The position numbers and the translations under genes were made by a program. The notes under the pieces are model-generated. The model had not been told where the DNA came from, made no database searches, and saw nothing but the letters and a program-made list of their open reading frames with translations. Of a stretch of 40,826 bases of DNA, positions 25,273 to 33,644 are shown in pieces. Numbering within the stretch: the first letter of the stretch is position 1; each line of letters opens with the position of its first letter. The stretch comes from Acidimicrobiia bacterium. Lineage in GTDB: Bacteria; Actinomycetota; Acidimicrobiia; Spongiisociales; UBA4744. Location: NCBI GenBank assembly GCA_024763085.1, contig JANTGE010000003.1:1-40826 (forward strand). Direction: 5' to 3'.

Positions 25273-26442
25273 GTGCTGGAGGGTCGCCGCATCCTCATCG
25301 CCGTCAGTGGTGGTATCGCCGCCTACAAGACCGCCTACCTGGTGCGAAGGCTCCGCGAAGAAGGAGCGGAGGTTCGCGTCGCGATGACGCAGGCAGCCGG
25401 CGAATTCGTCGGAGCGCAGACATTTGCCGCGTTGACCGAACATCCTGTCGCCGAGACACTCTTCGGCGCCGTGAGTCCCCACACGGAACTGGCTGCCTGG
25501 GCCGACGGCATCGTTGTCGCACCCGCCACGGCGACGCTGCTCGCCAAAGCGGCCAACGGTATCGGCGACGACCTCGTCACCGCTACGCTGCTCGCAGCTC
25601 GATCCCCGATCCTCTTCGCTCCGGCCATGCATACCGAGATGTGGGAGCATCCGGCGACCCGACGCAACGTCGCCACTCTCCTCGCCGACGGCAGACGAAT
25701 GGTCGGCCCCGACTCGGGAGCCCTCGCGGGTGATGATCGAGGGATTGGTCGAATGGCCGAACCCGAAGAGATCGTCGTGGCTCTCGACGCCATGCTGAAC
25801 CCGTCGCTGGCCGGGCGGCGTGTCGTCGTCACCGCCGGCGGGACCAGAGAGCCCATCGATCCGGTGCGCTACATCGGGAATCGGTCCACCGGCAAGATGG
25901 GGTACGCCATCGCAGAAGAAGCGGCACGACGGGACGCGGCCGTGACGCTCATCTCCGCATCCGCTCTGCCGGTGCCGCCACGTGTCGATCTCGTTCCGGT
26001 TGAGACGGCCCAGCAGATGCTCGAAGCCGTCACCAGGACCAGCAGCGACGCTGATGTACTCGTGATGGCTGCCGCCGTCGCCGACTTCCGACCTGCCGTT
26101 CTGGCCGAGGAGAAAATCCGACGCAGCGACGGTGTCCCGCAGATCGAACTGACGGCAAATCCCGACATCTTGGCATCGGTCACCTCCCAGGATCGCCGCC
26201 CATTCGTCGTCGGATTCGCCGCCGAAACGGGGTCGCTCGATCGTGCCGTCGACAAGGCGAAGAAGAAGGGCGTCGACGTGATGGTCGCCAATGACGTCAC
26301 GGCACCCGGATCTGGGTTCGGCACCGACACGAACCAGGTGACCGTCATCCACGATGGCCAGATCGACCGTTGGCCGATGTTGTCGAAACGCGACGTCGCG
26401 CACAGACTCTGGGATCTCATCGAGTCACAACTGGAGCCCTAG
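25273..26442 (+). CDS. coaBC: Bifunctional phosphopantothenoylcysteine decarboxylase / phosphopantothenate-cysteine ligase
   Basis: A 389-residue fusion catalysing two steps of coenzyme A synthesis. The CoaC flavoprotein half has SGGIAAYKTAYLVRRL, the catalytic His (H70 in SPHTELAAWAD) and PAMHTEMW at 117-124, the His-for-Asn variant also seen in mycobacteria. The expected Cys loop reads LAGDDRGIGRM, without Cys, again an actinobacterial form. The CoaB half starts near residue 183 (VVVTAGGTREPIDPVRYIGN) with KKKGVDVMVANDV. GTG 25273 is the best canonical start; CTG 25267, overlapping rpoZ, is possible. Confidence 0.93.
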   Translation: MLEGRRILIAVSGGIAAYKTAYLVRRLREEGAEVRVAMTQAAGEFVGAQTFAALTEHPVAETLFGAVSPHTELAAWADGIVVAPATATLLAKAANGIGDDLVTATLLAARSPILFAPAMHTEMWEHPATRRNVATLLADGRRMVGPDSGALAGDDRGIGRMAEPEEIVVALDAMLNPSLAGRRVVVTAGGTREPIDPVRYIGNRSTGKMGYAIAEEAARRDAAVTLISASALPVPPRVDLVPVETAQQMLEAVTRTSSDADVLVMAAAVADFRPAVLAEEKIRRSDGVPQIELTANPDILASVTSQDRRPFVVGFAAETGSLDRAVDKAKKKGVDVMVANDVTAPGSGFGTDTNQVTVIHDGQIDRWPMLSKRDVAHRLWDLIESQLEP

Positions 26443-26477
26443 GCACCAGCAAGCGTCGATTGCATTTGTGTCCGTCG

Positions 26478-26502
26478 TTGACACCGCGAATGGCCGTATA
26501 CT
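26478..26502 (+). promoter_or_regulatory. metK promoter, probably leaderless
   Basis: TATACT at 26497-26502 ends 6 bases before the metK ATG, which would place the transcript start at the A of ATG. A consensus TTGACA at 26478-26483 is present but only 13 bases upstream of the -10, shorter than the usual 16-18. This 66-bp gap has no ribosome-binding site before metK, in keeping with a leaderless mRNA. Confidence 0.6.
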
Positions 26503-26508
26503 CGCCTG

Positions 26509-27669
26509 ATGCACTGGTACTTCACCTCCGAGTCTGTCACCGAAGGCCACCCTGACAAGGTCGCCGACCGAATATCCGATAGCGTGGTCGACCTCGTTCT
26601 CGGGTTGGATCCACGGGGAAGGGTCGCCTGTGAAACCCTCGTCACGCCAGACAGGGTGTTCGTCGCTGGAGAGATCGGAACCAGTGCCGACGTCGACAGC
26701 ACAGCGATAGAAGCCGTGGCGAGAAGCGCCATTGCCGCCGCCGGCTACGACGATCCGTCGGCGAGCTTCTCCGACAACGTCCCTATCGAGGTGCTCATCG
26801 GACCTCAGAGTCAGGACATCGCGGGCGGCGTTGCCGAGAGCTGGGAGTGGCGCCACGGATCACGGGACCCGCTCGACAAGGTCGGTGCAGGTGACCAGGG
26901 CATCATGTTCGGCTATGCGTCGAACGAGACCGACGAGCTGATGCCGGCCCCGATCCTCTACGCCCACCGGCTCGCCCGCCGCCTCGCCGAGGTACGGAAG
27001 ACCGGCAAGTTGGCCTATCTGCGTCCAGATGGCAAGACACAAGTGACGATGGAGTACCACGATGGCCGACCGATCGGCGTCAAACGTCTGCTCATCTCGG
27101 CTCAGCACGCCCCTGATGTTTCCCTGGAGGAAATGGAGCAGGACCTCTGGAACCTCGTGGTCGATCCGATCGTCGAACCGCACTTGCGAGCCGGCGACGT
27201 CGAGTTCCTGGTGAACCCGTCCGGGCGTTTCGTGTCGGGTGGGCCCGAAGCCGACACCGGACTCACCGGGAGGAAGATCATCGTTGACACCTACGGTGGG
27301 GCCGCCCACCACGGAGGCGGCTGTTTCTCCGGCAAGGATGCCACGAAGGTGGACCGTTCGGGAGCCTACGCGGCCAGGCATGCTGCCAAGGCAGTCGTTG
27401 CCGCCGGTCTCGCCGACCGTTGTGAGCTGCAGATCTCCTACGCGATCGGACGGGCGCGTCCGTTCTCGATCCGCATCGAGACGTTCGGAACCGAGCATGC
27501 CCCGTTCGAAGAGATCGAAAAGGCAGTGCTTCGCCACGACTTCCGTCCCGAGGCGATCATGGAACGGTTCGATCTTCGCCGACCGATCTACACACCCACG
27601 TCCGCCTACGGGCACTTCGGACGCCCCGAGTTCCCGTGGGAAGAGCTCGACGGAGGTTCGGCAAGCTGA
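26509..27669 (+). CDS. metK: S-adenosylmethionine synthetase
   Basis: A 386-residue enzyme making SAM from methionine and ATP; normal length. Catalytic motifs are GHPDK (H14, D16) near the N-terminus, the GAGDQGIMFGYA substrate loop and GGCFSGKDATKVDRSGAY, the P-loop-like triphosphate motif. No SAM riboswitch precedes it; instead a -10 box lies immediately upstream. It may overlap priA slightly. The coaBC-metK-priA order is typical of Actinobacteria. Confidence 0.97.
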   Translation: MHWYFTSESVTEGHPDKVADRISDSVVDLVLGLDPRGRVACETLVTPDRVFVAGEIGTSADVDSTAIEAVARSAIAAAGYDDPSASFSDNVPIEVLIGPQSQDIAGGVAESWEWRHGSRDPLDKVGAGDQGIMFGYASNETDELMPAPILYAHRLARRLAEVRKTGKLAYLRPDGKTQVTMEYHDGRPIGVKRLLISAQHAPDVSLEEMEQDLWNLVVDPIVEPHLRAGDVEFLVNPSGRFVSGGPEADTGLTGRKIIVDTYGGAAHHGGGCFSGKDATKVDRSGAYAARHAAKAVVAAGLADRCELQISYAIGRARPFSIRIETFGTEHAPFEEIEKAVLRHDFRPEAIMERFDLRRPIYTPTSAYGHFGRPEFPWEELDGGSAS

Positions 27670-29423
27670 TCGCCACCGTCGTACCCGACGTCCCGTCCTT
27701 CTCCGTCGACGGCGGGTTCCGATATGAGGCGCTCGAGGGTACCCAGGTCGGGTCGATCGTCAGAGTGCCCCTCGCCGGACGAACGGTACGAGGCTGGGTG
27801 ACCCGCCTCGAGGAAGGTGACTCGAGCGGTCTGAAGCGCATCAAGTCGATTTCGGGGGAGCTGCCCATATTCGATGAGCGGCTACTCGAAGTGCTCCGGT
27901 GGGCCGCGTACCACTATGTGGCGCCCCTCTCGGTAATGCTGCCCCGAGCCGGTCCACCCAACCTGCCACGGATCGCCAAAGAACGACAGGGAGCACCCCC
28001 ACATGCGGCGGGCGATCATCTGCCGGCGCCGGTCAGGGAACTCACCACAGGGGCCCGGCGCCGACCCCTGTATGTCCTGGCAGGCAAAGAGGAGCAGCAA
28101 GTGGCCGCCGATGCCGTGCTCGCTGCTGCCGCTGCCGGGAGGTCGGTCATGGTGGTGCTTCCCACCGCCGCCGAAGTGGAAGGGTTCGCCGACCGCGTCG
28201 ACGACCTTGGGGGGCAGCCCCTCGTCGTATTGCCCTCCACCCCGGCGCGGGCCGCGACTCGTGCATGGAGCCAGGCCGCCACCCGGCCAGGAACGGTCAT
28301 CGTCGGTACCCACCGGATCGTGTTTTGGCCCGTCAAACAACTGGAACTGATCGTCATGATCGAAGAGGGCAGACGGGCGATGAAGGACCGCCAGACTCCT
28401 ACCGTCCACGGCAGAGATGTTGCCCGTCGGCGTGCCATCATCGAGAAATTCGGAATCCTGTATGTTGGGTCGGTTCCCTCCACCGCGCTCCTGGCTACCG
28501 GGGTTGAAGTCACCACCCTCTCCGGACATCGGCGTGCCTGGCCGCCCGTCGAGATCGTCGACCGAACCGAAGAGCCGCCCAACATAGGGCTGCTGGCAGA
28601 CCGGACCCGGGCGGCGATCGCCCAGGCCCTCCGTACCGGACGCCGTGTCTTCGTGTTTACCCATCGGCACGGCTACGCACCGGCCTCTCGGTGCGCTTCG
28701 TGCCGCACGATTCGTCTCTGTCCGGGCTGCGGTACCCGCCCCGAACCAGGCGACGTCTGCACCCGCTGCGGCGCCGCGCTCGGTCCGTGCGTCGCCTGTG
28801 GCTCACGACAGTTCGTGCCGCTTGGTGCCGGCACCGGCCGAGTGCAGGAGGAGATCCGGCGGGCGTTCGGCGACGTCGTCGGAGGCGTGGGGAGCGAAGC
28901 GTCCATCTGGGTAGGCACCGAACGAGACCTGCCGCGTCTCGGAGAAGTGTCCCTCGGGGTGGCCATCGATGCTGATGGGCTCATCCACGGCAGCGCCTAC
29001 AACGCCGCGGAAGAGGCGCTGCGGGTCCTTGCGAGACTTGCCAGTCTGATCCCGTTCGGAGACGGCCGAAGGCTCATCGTCCAAACCATCGAACCGCGCC
29101 ATCCTGTCTTGGAGACGCTCACCTCCGGGGATCCTCTGCCGTTCCTCCGCCGGGAGATCTCAGCACGGGCTCGACTCGGACTGCCGCCCGCAGGCGAGGT
29201 GCTGGTGCTCGAGGTGGCCGAGGGAACCGCCGGCGAACTGCTCGAAAGCGTCGCCACCAAGGAGGTATCGATCCTCGGGCCCGCCCTCCACCACGGACGG
29301 GAACGCTGGCTCGTCCAGGGTGCCGACTTGACCCGGTTCAAACAGACGCTCCGCCCGCTCGTGCAACGACTGAGAGACGGAGGAGCCACGGTGAGGATCG
29401 ACGTCGATCCTCTGGACCTCTAA
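27666..29423 (+). CDS. priA: Primosomal protein N' (PriA), helicase motifs degenerate
   Basis: About 585 residues, versus 732 in E. coli. The N-terminal DNA-binding domain (IATVVPDVPSFSVDGGF, RVPLAGRTVRGWV) and the eight-cysteine zinc region (CASC, CPGC, CTRC, CVAC) are kept. The helicase core is degenerate: where the GxGKT P-loop belongs the text is LAGKEEQQVAADAV, and the DEEH box reads IEEGRRAM, as in mycobacterial PriA. It probably loads replisomes without unwinding. The start is uncertain: CTG 27666 overlaps the metK stop with GGAGG 9 bases upstream; the ORF-track GTG 27636 has no ribosome-binding site. Confidence 0.88.
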   Translation: MIATVVPDVPSFSVDGGFRYEALEGTQVGSIVRVPLAGRTVRGWVTRLEEGDSSGLKRIKSISGELPIFDERLLEVLRWAAYHYVAPLSVMLPRAGPPNLPRIAKERQGAPPHAAGDHLPAPVRELTTGARRRPLYVLAGKEEQQVAADAVLAAAAAGRSVMVVLPTAAEVEGFADRVDDLGGQPLVVLPSTPARAATRAWSQAATRPGTVIVGTHRIVFWPVKQLELIVMIEEGRRAMKDRQTPTVHGRDVARRRAIIEKFGILYVGSVPSTALLATGVEVTTLSGHRRAWPPVEIVDRTEEPPNIGLLADRTRAAIAQALRTGRRVFVFTHRHGYAPASRCASCRTIRLCPGCGTRPEPGDVCTRCGAALGPCVACGSRQFVPLGAGTGRVQEEIRRAFGDVVGGVGSEASIWVGTERDLPRLGEVSLGVAIDADGLIHGSAYNAAEEALRVLARLASLIPFGDGRRLIVQTIEPRHPVLETLTSGDPLPFLRREISARARLGLPPAGEVLVLEVAEGTAGELLESVATKEVSILGPALHHGRERWLVQGADLTRFKQTLRPLVQRLRDGGATVRIDVDPLDL

Positions 29424-29433
29424 GCTCCAACCC

Positions 29434-29931
29434 ATGGCGATCTTCCCCATCCGAACGTTTGGCGACCCCGTGTTGCGGGCGAAGGCCGAACCGGTCGACC
29501 CGATCGACGAGAGGGTCCGCCGGCTGGTCGAAGACATGATCGAAACGATGTACGACGCGCCTGGTGTCGGCCTGGCCGCCCCGCAGATCGGGGTCTCGAA
29601 GCAGGTGTTCGTCTTCGATGCCGGTGAAGGACCAAAGGTAGTGATCAATCCGATGCTGGTAGAGACGTCGGGGGAGTGGGAATTCGAAGAGGGCTGCCTC
29701 TCGGTCCCCGGCTACTTCTGGCCGATACGACGAGCGGCGTTTGCCAGGGTGACAGGGTGGGATGAGCACGGGCGTGAAGTCGAGTACGCCGGCGACGAAC
29801 TCTTGGGTCGAGTGCTGCAGCATGAATACGACCACCTCCAGGGGATGCTCCTGCTCGAGCGCCTGGCACCCGACGTGCGCAAAGAGGCCCTCCGCCATCT
29901 ACGCGAAAGGACGCTGGGGCTGGGCTCATGA
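29434..29931 (+). CDS. def: Peptide deformylase
   Basis: A 165-residue metalloenzyme removing the N-formyl group from nascent proteins. The three family motifs are present: GVGLAAPQIG at 44-53, EGCLS at 86-90 (C88 metal ligand) and HEYDH at 130-134. The Tyr in HEYDH is a conservative change from the common HEIDH or HEFDH. It lies 10 bases after priA and overlaps fmt by 4 bases, pairing the enzymes that remove and add the formyl group. Confidence 0.96.
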   Translation: MAIFPIRTFGDPVLRAKAEPVDPIDERVRRLVEDMIETMYDAPGVGLAAPQIGVSKQVFVFDAGEGPKVVINPMLVETSGEWEFEEGCLSVPGYFWPIRRAAFARVTGWDEHGREVEYAGDELLGRVLQHEYDHLQGMLLLERLAPDVRKEALRHLRERTLGLGS

Positions 29932-30836
29932 CCCGGGTGCTGTTCCTCGGTACGCCGACGTCGGCGGTGCCGACGCTGAAGAGGCTCGTCACCGAGTACG
30001 ACGTGGTCGGGGTGGTCACCCGTCCCGATCGGCCCAGAGGGCGATCGAACCGCCCTCAGCCGTCCCCGGTGAAGCAGGCGGCGGAGGAGCTCCACCTGCC
30101 GGTCGTGTCGTTGCGCGATGGCATCGCCGAACTTCGGCCCGAAGTGGCGGTTGTCGTCGCCTACGGGGTCATCATCAAACCCGAGACCCTCGAAGCCATC
30201 CCTCACGGTTTTCTCAATGTGCACTTTTCCCTGCTGCCTCGATGGCGGGGAGCGACACCGATCGAACATGCCCTTCTGGCCGGCGACGAAGTGACCGGGG
30301 TCACCATCATTCGCCTGGACGAGGGGCTCGACACCGGGCCCATCGTTGCTCAACGAGCCGTACCTATCGGCGAAGAAGACGACGCCTCCACGCTCACCGC
30401 CTCACTTGCCGACCTCGGAGCGGGCCTGCTCGTCGAGACACTGCCCGCCCATCTCGCCGGGACCTTGGCTCCGAGGCCCCAGGATGACGCATCGGCGACG
30501 TACGCTCCCCGCCTGCCCGACTCGGTCTTCGACCTCGATCCGGAACGACCCGCCTTCGAGCTGTGGCGAACCGTACGAGCGGCGACGACACGTCGCGGAG
30601 CGAGCATCGACCTCGACGGCCAAAGAGTGAAGATCTGGCGGGCCCGCGTCGGCGACTGCGACGCAGAACCGGGACAGGTGATCGCCGTCGAAGACGGCAT
30701 TGCCATTGGCACAGCAAGCGGCTGCCTGGTCCCCGTCGAGGTTCAGGCACCGGGACGTAAGCGCATGCCTGTCGCCGCCTGGCTGCGCGGCCTCCGGAAG
30801 ACGCCGACGGTGGCCCGGCGCCCTACACTCGACTGA
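29928..30836 (+). CDS. fmt: Methionyl-tRNA formyltransferase
   Basis: A 302-residue enzyme formylating initiator Met-tRNA. Catalytic residues N97, H99 and D135 (NVHFSLLPRWRGATP and EGLDTGP) have the same spacing as E. coli N106/H108/D144. The C-terminal tRNA-binding OB domain (about 205-300) is complete. ATGA overlaps def; the TGA overlaps the rpe ATG. The rsmB gene often found after fmt is missing here. Confidence 0.96.
   Translation: MTRVLFLGTPTSAVPTLKRLVTEYDVVGVVTRPDRPRGRSNRPQPSPVKQAAEELHLPVVSLRDGIAELRPEVAVVVAYGVIIKPETLEAIPHGFLNVHFSLLPRWRGATPIEHALLAGDEVTGVTIIRLDEGLDTGPIVAQRAVPIGEEDDASTLTASLADLGAGLLVETLPAHLAGTLAPRPQDDASATYAPRLPDSVFDLDPERPAFELWRTVRAATTRRGASIDLDGQRVKIWRARVGDCDAEPGQVIAVEDGIAIGTASGCLVPVEVQAPGRKRMPVAAWLRGLRKTPTVARRPTLD
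30824..30829 (+). promoter_or_regulatory. Candidate -10 box for leaderless rpe
   Basis: TACACT within the last codons of fmt ends exactly 6 bases before the rpe ATG, the same geometry as TATACT before metK. There is no clear -35. Expression through coupling with fmt (TGATG) is also possible. Confidence 0.35.
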
Positions 30837-31495
30837 TGCGCACTCCACGAATCGCACCCTCGATCCTGTCCGCCGACTTCGGAGCTCTCGCCACGGACGT
30901 CGCCCGCGTCGAACCCGAAGCCGACCTGTTGCACCTCGACGTGATGGACGGCCACTTCGTACCCAACCTGACCTTCGGCATGCCGGTGATCAGAGCGCTT
31001 CGCCGCAGCTCGGCGCTCTTCTTCGACTGCCATCTGATGACCACCAACCCGCACGTCTACTTCGCCGATCTCCAGAAAGCCGGGGCGGATCTCGTCACCG
31101 TACACATCGAGGTGTATCCGAACCCCACCGAGGTGGCTGCGCTGGCCCGAGACCACGGCCTGTCGTTTGGCCTGGCACTCAACCCGCCTACGCCGTACGA
31201 GGCCGTCGAACCCTATCTCGACCTCGTAGACCTTCTGCTCGTCATGTCGGTGAACCCAGGGTTCGGCGGGCAATCGTTCATGCCCGAGGTGCTCAAAAAA
31301 GTCGAGCGGGCCAGAAAGGCCATTGACCTCGAGGGACTTCCTGCCGATATAGAGATCGACGGAGGCATCAGCCCCGTCACCGCTCCGCAGGCTCGCAGAG
31401 CCGGGGCCGACATCTTCGTGGCCGGAAGCTCCGTGTTCCGGACGCCAGATCCGGCCCAGGCGATCAGGGATCTGCGGGCAGCCGTAGAGGAGTGA
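30836..31495 (+). CDS. rpe: Ribulose-phosphate 3-epimerase
   Basis: A 219-residue barrel enzyme interconverting ribulose 5-phosphate and xylulose 5-phosphate in the pentose phosphate pathway, which supplies the ribulose 5-phosphate used by the rib genes downstream. Signatures are IAPSILSADFGAL, HLDVMDGHFVPNLTFG, CHLMTTNP, VMSVNPGFGGQSF and IEIDGGISP. Metal-ligand His and Asp residues are in place. It overlaps fmt by one base. Confidence 0.96.
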   Translation: MRTPRIAPSILSADFGALATDVARVEPEADLLHLDVMDGHFVPNLTFGMPVIRALRRSSALFFDCHLMTTNPHVYFADLQKAGADLVTVHIEVYPNPTEVAALARDHGLSFGLALNPPTPYEAVEPYLDLVDLLLVMSVNPGFGGQSFMPEVLKKVERARKAIDLEGLPADIEIDGGISPVTAPQARRAGADIFVAGSSVFRTPDPAQAIRDLRAAVEE

Positions 31496-31496
31496 A

Positions 31497-32426
31497 ATGG
31501 CAGAACGGATTCTGGTCGTAGACGACGACCCGGACATCCTGCAGTTCATACGGGTCAACCTCGAACTGGAGGGATTCGGGGTCGAGTTGGCGACGACCGG
31601 CGCCGACGCGATCGAGTCGGTGTCGCAACAGCCGCCCGACCTGGTACTCCTGGACGTCATGATGCCCGGGATGGACGGCTTCGGGGTACTTCGCAGACTG
31701 CGAGCGCATCCCGCCGCGGCCAACACGTCGATCATCCTCCTCACCGCCAGGACGCTGCCCGAAGACCGTATCCGGGGTCTCGAACTCGGCGCCGACGACT
31801 ACATCACGAAACCTTTCGATGTCGACGAGCTGATCGCCCGGGTGAAGGCGGTACTCAGAAGGTCGCAGACGATGCGGGACGTGTCGCCCCTCACCGGGCT
31901 TCCGGGCAACTTTCGGATTTCGCAGGAGTTGGAGCGTCGCATCCGGCAAGGGAGTCCACTGGCCATCGTCCAGGCGGACCTCGACAACTTCAAGGCCTAC
32001 AACGACCACTACGGCTTCATGCGGGGAGACCAGGTCATCAAGTTCACCGCCCATGCGCTCCTCGAAGCCGCCGCCGGATGCGGTGCCGCCGATGCGTTCG
32101 TCGGGCACATTGGAGGGGATGACTTCCTGGCCGTCGTCCACCCTGACGCCGTTGAGACCTTCTGCAAGCTGGGAATCACGACCTTCGACAACGGCATTCT
32201 GGACTTCTACGACACCGAAGACGCCCTCCGGGGCTACATCGAGGTGCCCGACCGGCGGGGAGAACAGCACGCGTTCCCGATCGTATCTATCTCGATGGGT
32301 GTCGTAACGAACCTGCATCGTCCGATCACGTCACAGTGGGAGGCCTCGGCCATCGCCGTGGAGATGAAGGAGTTCGCCAAGCAGGTGGCCGGCTCCTCCT
32401 ACCGGATCGACCGACGGACCGCCTGA
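31497..32426 (+). CDS. Response regulator with GGDEF-like output domain (GGDDF variant)
   Basis: A 309-residue protein. The receiver domain (residues 1 to about 122) has the acidic pocket D10/D11, phosphoacceptor D53 (LLDVMMPG) and the conserved Lys in ITKPFD. The output domain (about 130-305) is GGDEF-like: LTGLPGN, DLDNFKAYNDHYGF and the signature GGDDF at 206-210 in place of GGDEF, a variant that leaves cyclase activity uncertain. No RxxD inhibitory site is evident. GAGGAG precedes the ATG by about 6 bases, directly after rpe. No histidine kinase is nearby. It might act on the pilus genes through c-di-GMP, but that is only a guess. Confidence 0.88.
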   Translation: MAERILVVDDDPDILQFIRVNLELEGFGVELATTGADAIESVSQQPPDLVLLDVMMPGMDGFGVLRRLRAHPAAANTSIILLTARTLPEDRIRGLELGADDYITKPFDVDELIARVKAVLRRSQTMRDVSPLTGLPGNFRISQELERRIRQGSPLAIVQADLDNFKAYNDHYGFMRGDQVIKFTAHALLEAAAGCGAADAFVGHIGGDDFLAVVHPDAVETFCKLGITTFDNGILDFYDTEDALRGYIEVPDRRGEQHAFPIVSISMGVVTNLHRPITSQWEASAIAVEMKEFAKQVAGSSYRIDRRTA

Positions 32427-32433
32427 CCTCCAC

Positions 32434-32439
32434 TACACT
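32434..32439 (+). promoter_or_regulatory. Candidate -10 box of the riboflavin operon
   Basis: TACACT lies just after the regulator's stop and about 7 bases before the expected 5' end of the FMN aptamer. This placement suits a transcript starting near 32446. No obvious -35 hexamer was found. Confidence 0.45.
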
Positions 32440-32445
32440 GGCCGT

Positions 32446-32566
32446 GCCCACCTTCAGGGCAGGGTGCAATTCCCGACCGGCGGTGAAAGCCCGCGACCCC
32501 CGACTGGGGTTGATCCGGTGGAACTCCGGAGCCGACGGTGACAGTCCGGATGGAAGAAGGCGGGTG
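32446..32566 (+). promoter_or_regulatory. FMN riboswitch (RFN element)
   Basis: The aptamer consensus is followed throughout: CTTCAGGGCAGGGTG, TTCCCGACCGGCGGT, AGCCCGCGA, a variable arm, CCGGTGGAACTCCGGAGCCG, ACGGTGACAGTCCGGATGG and GAAGAAGG. It senses FMN and switches off the rib operon. P1 can form between CCCACCTT and AAGGCGGG with one mismatch. A downstream hairpin (GGGTG…CACCC, 32562-32588) reuses part of the 3' side of P1 and has no T-run, so control is more likely at translation or through Rho than by an intrinsic terminator. Confidence 0.96.
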
Positions 32567-32603
32567 TCGTGCGTGCGCGCGCCCACCCACCAGAGAGGAC
32601 CAC

Positions 32604-33644
32604 GTGGACGCGACGCATCTCGAGAGAGCCGTCGAATTGGCGCAGCAGGCTCAGCCGCACCCGAACCCGCGGGTGGGAGCCGTCGTCGTCGACACGGCCG
32701 GCCAGGTGGTTGGAGAGGGTATGCACCGCGGCCCCGGCTCGCCTCACGCCGAGGCGGTCGCTCTCGAGGTGGCCGGGAACCGGGCAGCAGGCGGCACCCT
32801 CTACGTCACCCTGGAACCCTGTAACCATCAGGGCCGCACTCCGCCGTGCACCGACGCGATCATCGAAGCCGGCATTCGTCGGGTGGTGGCGGCGGCAGAA
32901 GACCCTGACGTTCAGGTCAGCGGACGTGGATTCGACCGGCTGCGAGCAGCCGGCATCGAAGTGGTGGTCGGCGTTCCCGGTGTAGACGGAGAGGCGGTGG
33001 ACCCTGGCTACTTCATCCACCGCCGTCTTGGCCGGCCCAGAGTCACCTTGAAAATGGCAGCCACCTTCGACGGGCAGACCGCAGCCGCCGACGGCAGTTC
33101 ACAGTGGATCACCGGCGAGGCCTCGAGGGAGGACGCCCACCGGCTCCGCTCCGAGTCGGACGCGGTGATGGTCGGAATCGGCACGGTCATCGCCGACGAT
33201 CCCCGGCTGGATGTGCGGCTCGTGGAAACTGCACGGCAGCCGCGACCTATCGTGGTCGAAGGAAAGCGCGAGGTCCCCGCCGATGCAGCGATCTTGCAGA
33301 GAGACCCACTGATCCTCAGTCCGCGGGAAGGCGGCGGACGCATAGCCGTTCCTGACGGATCCTCTGTCGACCTTCGGAGCGGCCTGCAGGAACTCGGGTC
33401 TCGGGGCATCGTCGATCTCCTCGTCGAAGGAGGTCCGGGACTCGCCGCATCGCTGTGGTCCGCCGGGCTGGTCGACAGGCTGGTGGTCTACCTCGCAGGG
33501 AAAATCGCAGGTGGGATCGGCAAGGGAATGTTTACGGACGTGTTCGCGACGATCGGACAGGCGACACCGGTGAAGATCGCCGGTGAAGAACGGCTCGGGT
33601 CCGATCTTCGCATCGAGATGGAGGTGAGATGTTTACCGGCATAG
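32604..33644 (+). CDS. ribD: Bifunctional riboflavin biosynthesis deaminase/reductase
   Basis: A 346-residue fusion performing the second and third steps from GTP. The deaminase half has the zinc site H48-A-E50 and C73/C82 (PHAE, EPCNHQGRTPPC). The reductase half begins near residue 145 (RPRVTLKMAATFDG) and has a DHFR-like fold (DLLVEGGPGLAASLW). The start is GTG 32604, 6 bases after GAGAGG; the ORF-track start lies inside the riboswitch and is rejected. It overlaps ribE by 16 bases. Confidence 0.95.
   Translation: MDATHLERAVELAQQAQPHPNPRVGAVVVDTAGQVVGEGMHRGPGSPHAEAVALEVAGNRAAGGTLYVTLEPCNHQGRTPPCTDAIIEAGIRRVVAAAEDPDVQVSGRGFDRLRAAGIEVVVGVPGVDGEAVDPGYFIHRRLGRPRVTLKMAATFDGQTAAADGSSQWITGEASREDAHRLRSESDAVMVGIGTVIADDPRLDVRLVETARQPRPIVVEGKREVPADAAILQRDPLILSPREGGGRIAVPDGSSVDLRSGLQELGSRGIVDLLVEGGPGLAASLWSAGLVDRLVVYLAGKIAGGIGKGMFTDVFATIGQATPVKIAGEERLGSDLRIEMEVRCLPA

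Noticed and set aside
30700-31326. 208-residue plus-strand ORF over fmt/rpe
   Set aside because: Arg-rich frame shadow of rpe; no ribosome-binding site and no motif.
32538-32603. ribD start inside the riboswitch
   Set aside because: The region is the conserved FMN aptamer, and GTG 32604 has its own ribosome-binding site and fits the family N-terminus.
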